From positions 1 to 17,232 of the forward strand of contig JAEYQQ010000085.1 of the NCBI GenBank assembly GCA_023409955.1: DNA of 17,232 nt. The letters run 5' to 3'. Shown piece by piece: positions 14,502-17,232 of the stretch (the stretch's first letter is position 1; each line of letters begins with the position of its first letter). This DNA is from Bacillota bacterium (GTDB taxonomy: Bacteria > Bacillota > Clostridia > Christensenellales > Aristaeellaceae). The position numbers and the translations under genes were made by a program. The notes under the pieces are model-generated. The model was not told the DNA's origin, made no database searches, and saw only the letters and a list, made by a program, of their open reading frames with translations.

Positions 14502-15482
14502 TTAATCTTCAAAAGGCATACTGGAGCGTACAGCCTGCTGCAGGATCAGGTCTGGATCAGCCAGAGACTGCCTGGCTTCCACCTGAAGCCGCTTGGTATG
14601 GACATAGGCTCTGTTTTGCTTGGTTGCAGACGAAACCATGGATACCATGCTCACCTGCCCGTCCTCCATGAGGGCAAAACGCAGGCGTACAAACAGGCTC
14701 TTGTGATCCGGGCAAATAGCTATGGCAACATATTTATCTGGTGACTGCGGGACATAAGGCGCTTCCAAGGCTGCCTTCTGACCGCAGAGGGGGCACTTTG
14801 GATGCTGAACAACCTCTGCTGACAGAGCATCACGAACAGAGCCGTAAGCAGTCAATGGCCCTTTCAAACGTTTATTTCTATCCACATGCAACAGCTTTTT
14901 GGGCTGCTGTACATAGCGGATTACCGCATCGGGCTCAGGCAGCCTGCTGAAAACAAGGGCTGTATAATAGGCATCATGCAGCGCATTATGAAAATTACGA
15001 TCTTCCTGGGTCTCAATCTGCAAATAGTCCATGGCAGCTTTCAGACCCTTGCGGTCCTTACCCATCTCAAAAGCATCGCTGAACAGCCGCTGAATATCGC
15101 ATAGCGGCGGAAGGTCCACCTCACACTGATGAAAATCCATATTTTGCTTTAATACGGATACATCATCGCAACCCCATGTGAGCAGGAGATAATCCTTCCC
15201 GCACCAGGAGCTAAACTGATCCATCGCGTCCAGGAACGTTGGTGCATTGTCCAACGTCTCATCATCCAACTGCGTCATCTTCTTGATGCGCGGATGGATC
15301 TTTACATAATGCACTGGACGTATGGGCAGGGATAATGTGTCCACGATCTGCATGCTCTCATCTAGCTTGACAGCACCAATCTGGATCATCTCAAACATCA
15401 GCTGATCGCCCACCGCTTTGAATACCCTGCTATGGTAGGACATGGGCTGGTTCCATTCCAGATCAATTATGATATACTGCAT
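14502..15482 (-). CDS. DEDDh 3'-5' exonuclease family protein with zinc-finger-like C-terminal region
   Basis: A 326-residue protein. The N-terminal ~180 residues are a DnaQ-type exonuclease: ExoI motif IIIDLEW with Asp7 and Glu9, ExoII around TWGCDDVSVL (Asp106 or Asp107), and ExoIII HNALHD (His165 to Asp170, the HxxxxD spacing of the DEDDh class). MFEMIQIGAVKLD and the long segment before KGLKAAMDYL suit the KapD/ERI-1-like branch. All catalytic residues look present, so it should degrade DNA or RNA from the 3' end with two metal ions; the substrate is unknown. The C-terminal ~140 residues contain CPLC (230-233) and CPDH (257-260), a CxxC...CxxH pattern that could bind zinc. The ribosome site is weak (GGGTG, 15493-15497). 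The start lies 4 nt after the preceding flavoprotein stop, suggesting coupled translation. Confidence 0.88.
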   Translation of the reverse strand: MQYIIIDLEWNQPMSYHSRVFKAVGDQLMFEMIQIGAVKLDESMQIVDTLSLPIRPVHYVKIHPRIKKMTQLDDETLDNAPTFLDAMDQFSSWCGKDYLLLTWGCDDVSVLKQNMDFHQCEVDLPPLCDIQRLFSDAFEMGKDRKGLKAAMDYLQIETQEDRNFHNALHDAYYTALVFSRLPEPDAVIRYVQQPKKLLHVDRNKRLKGPLTAYGSVRDALSAEVVQHPKCPLCGQKAALEAPYVPQSPDKYVAIAICPDHKSLFVRLRFALMEDGQVSMVSMVSSATKQNRAYVHTKRLQVEARQSLADPDLILQQAVRSSMPFED

Positions 15483-15486
15483 TTGT

Positions 15487-16743
15487 TTATAACACCCTTG
15501 ATTGGCTTATTTCGCGGCTGGCGGCACTGCGGCCTGCCAAGGCGCCGGTGGAAAACGCTATTTGAAGGTTAAAACCGCCTGTGTGAGCATCTACATCCAG
15601 CAATTCGCCTGCAAAATACAAGCCATTGATCAGCTTGCTCTCCATGGTGGCAGGGCTCACTTCTTTTACTGCGATGCCGCCCCTTGTGACAATGGCTTCT
15701 GCAATAGGCCTGAACCCATTTACCGGCAATGGAAGCTCCTTGAGCAGTGTGGCTAAGCGGGCTCTTTCCTGGCGGGAAATCTGATGCACCGGTTTATCGG
15801 CTGGAATATTAAGCAGCTCCGGAAAAACTTCGGCAAGCTTGCCTGGGAGCAGGCCGGGCATAACGCTTGAAAACTGTTTTCGGCTCAATGCCTCAAAATC
15901 ACGCTTCAACCGCGCATCCAGTTGCTCAGCAGAAAGAGCAGGCTTTAAGTCTAAGGAAACCTGCCATGTTTCCAAAGGAAAGTCCACTATATGGCTACTC
16001 ATTTCCAGCACCAGGGGACCGGAAATGCCAAAGTGAGTAAAGAGCATTTCCCCCTGTTCGCTGTAAACCTGCTTGCCACGACACTTGGCACTTAAACGCA
16101 CATTTTTCAGTGATAAACCCTGGAGCCTTTGCGTCCAGCCCTGAGCACAGGTTAGTGGAACAAGAGACGGTTGTCTTTCGATTACGGTATGCCCCAGTTC
16201 TCCAGCCAGGCGGTATCCATCGCCTGTGGAACCTGTTACCGGATAACTTGCTCCCCCTGTAGCCAGGATGACAGCGTCACATTTTATTGCCTCGCCGGAT
16301 TCCAGTATAACGCCGCTGATGCATCCACCCTCTGCCACAAGCTTTTTCACCCTGGCATTTAAGCGGACCTTAACACCAGATCGCTGCATTTCACCACTTA
16401 AGGTTCTGGTGATGTCGCTGGCCTTGTTGCTCTGGGGAAACACCCTATTTCCCCGTTCTGTAACAAGGAGGCAACCCGCATTTTCCAGCAGTGTCATCAG
16501 CCCATCCGGTGAAAGCTCATTCAGCGCGCTATACAAAAACCTGGGATTACGTGGTACCTGGCTTAAAAACTCTTCACGGCCGCAGGCGTTTGTGACATTG
16601 CAGCGGCCTTTGCCAGTGATATAGATTTTTTTACCCAACTTTTCATTACGTTCCAACAGCGTGACCTGGGCCCCGTCCCGGGCTGCCATAAGGGCAGCCA
16701 TCATCCCCGCTGCCCCACCACCGATCACAGTGATACTACTCAT
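15487..16743 (-). CDS. NAD(P)/FAD-dependent oxidoreductase, HI0933/YhiN (BaiN-like) family
   Basis: A 418-residue flavoprotein of normal family length. Seen: the N-terminal FAD-binding motif VIGGGAAGMMAA (6-17), the family signature LGKKIYITGKGRCNVTN (36-52), VILATGGASYPVTGSTGDGY, THFGISGPLVLEMS, and the C-terminal FAD segment GLYFAGELLDVDAHTGGFNL. Family members are annotated variously as HI0933-like, YhiN, aminoacetone oxidase-like or BaiN (a bile-acid dehydroxylation enzyme). The true substrate for most is unknown, so the BaiN name should not be taken as evidence for bile-acid metabolism here. Its ATG overlaps the end of the upstream SIS-domain gene by 8 nt and no strong ribosome site is visible, which points to translational coupling. 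The exonuclease gene follows 4 nt downstream. Confidence 0.93.
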   Translation of the reverse strand: MSSITVIGGGAAGMMAALMAARDGAQVTLLERNEKLGKKIYITGKGRCNVTNACGREEFLSQVPRNPRFLYSALNELSPDGLMTLLENAGCLLVTERGNRVFPQSNKASDITRTLSGEMQRSGVKVRLNARVKKLVAEGGCISGVILESGEAIKCDAVILATGGASYPVTGSTGDGYRLAGELGHTVIERQPSLVPLTCAQGWTQRLQGLSLKNVRLSAKCRGKQVYSEQGEMLFTHFGISGPLVLEMSSHIVDFPLETWQVSLDLKPALSAEQLDARLKRDFEALSRKQFSSVMPGLLPGKLAEVFPELLNIPADKPVHQISRQERARLATLLKELPLPVNGFRPIAEAIVTRGGIAVKEVSPATMESKLINGLYFAGELLDVDAHTGGFNLQIAFSTGALAGRSAASREISQSRVL

Positions 16744-17232
16744 TTTCTTTCATCAGGTATACCTTATTGGCATCCCAGATGCTCTCCAACTGCTTAAAAT
16801 GTGCGCTCAATTCCTCTCTGCGATGCAGACCCAAGGAAACAATCAACGCGTTGATAACGGAAAGAGGCGCCGCCAGAGAATCGACGAAGGAAGCCATGTC
16901 AGTTCTGGCAGCAAGGCATACATGAGCCACATCCACCAAGGGTGACATGGGGCCGTCGGTGATGCCGATGACTTGGGCACCCATGGATTTTGCAAACCGC
17001 ATCCCCTCCAGAGTCCGGGTTGAATACCGCGGGAAGCTGATACCGATAAAAATATCATCCTTATGGACTCTGGCAATCTCTTCAAATACGTCAGGAGACC
17101 CGGTGGATACCAGATGCACATTGTCAAATATGTAATGCAGATAATAGCCCAGGAACTGTGCCAGCGGCGCTGCAGAGCGCAGGCCCATAACATAAATGGC
17201 CTTTGCGCCTAGCATTCGCTGCACCACGTCTT
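16736..17232 (-). CDS. SIS-domain transcriptional regulator, RpiR/MurR type, C-terminal part
   Basis: About 165 residues are present, open through the right edge of the window, so the true start is outside. Seen: a SIS (sugar isomerase) domain with AKAIYVMGLRSAAPLAQFLGYYL, DIFIGISFPRYSTRTLEGMRFAKSMGAQVIGITD, and a following helix region. This is the sugar-phosphate-sensing half of RpiR-family regulators, whose N-terminal helix-turn-helix would lie off the window. SISFPRYS-like strands followed by a shift to 'GITD' are typical. A stand-alone SIS protein cannot be excluded without the N-terminus. The stop TAG lies inside the start region of the flavoprotein gene (8-nt overlap). Confidence 0.82.
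   Translation of the reverse strand, partial: DVVQRMLGAKAIYVMGLRSAAPLAQFLGYYLHYIFDNVHLVSTGSPDVFEEIARVHKDDIFIGISFPRYSTRTLEGMRFAKSMGAQVIGITDGPMSPLVDVAHVCLAARTDMASFVDSLAAPLSVINALIVSLGLHRREELSAHFKQLESIWDANKVYLMKENE

Noticed and set aside
15487..16743. Bile-acid dehydroxylation gene baiN
   Set aside because: The family name is often given to any YhiN/HI0933 flavoprotein. No other bai genes are in the window.

Overview
The window is a chromosomal housekeeping segment, most likely from a member of the Clostridia (Bacillota). The evidence is the remB-gyrB-gyrA gene string, short Firmicute-type GyrB (663 aa), strong AGGAGG-like ribosome binding sites, sigma-A type promoters, an RpiR-type regulator and a TGS-fused nucleoside kinase. 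GC content looks intermediate (roughly half). I see no phage, transposon, CRISPR, tRNA or rRNA sequence.

Layout, left to right. (1) 1-686, minus: the N-terminal third of mnmG (tRNA wobble-uridine modification), cut by the window edge. (2) 687-896: a divergent promoter gap. (3) 897-5720, plus: remB, gyrB, gyrA, i.e. a matrix/DNA-binding regulator followed by both subunits of DNA gyrase. (4) 5908-6408, plus: a GNAT acetyltransferase, ending against convergent hairpins. (5) 6515-9872, minus: glnS followed by gltX, the glutaminyl- and glutamyl-tRNA synthetases. (6) 9873-10148: a divergent regulatory gap. (7) 10149-11054, plus: an AraC-family regulator. (8) 11184-17232, minus: a leftward series transcribed in the order SIS-domain regulator (partial), BaiN/YhiN-type flavoprotein, DEDDh exonuclease with a zinc-finger-like tail, TGS-type nucleoside kinase, and processive GT2 glycosyltransferase. 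The first three are tightly packed (8-nt overlap, then a 4-nt gap). The kinase follows after 117 nt, and the glycosyltransferase has its own good promoter.

How the genes fit together. gyrB and gyrA make one enzyme, and remB is their usual neighbour near the replication origin in Firmicutes. mnmG, gltX and glnS all serve tRNA function. The AraC-type regulator sits next to its own promoter, which carries inverted repeats; its target genes cannot be read from the window.

I did not find a convincing undescribed system. The most useful second looks are the apparent loss of catalytic residues in the ThrRS-like domain of the nucleoside kinase, the zinc-finger-like extension of the exonuclease, the glnS-gltX pair, the mnmG/remB junction that lacks dnaA-dnaN-recF, and the operator-like repeats at the AraC-family promoter.
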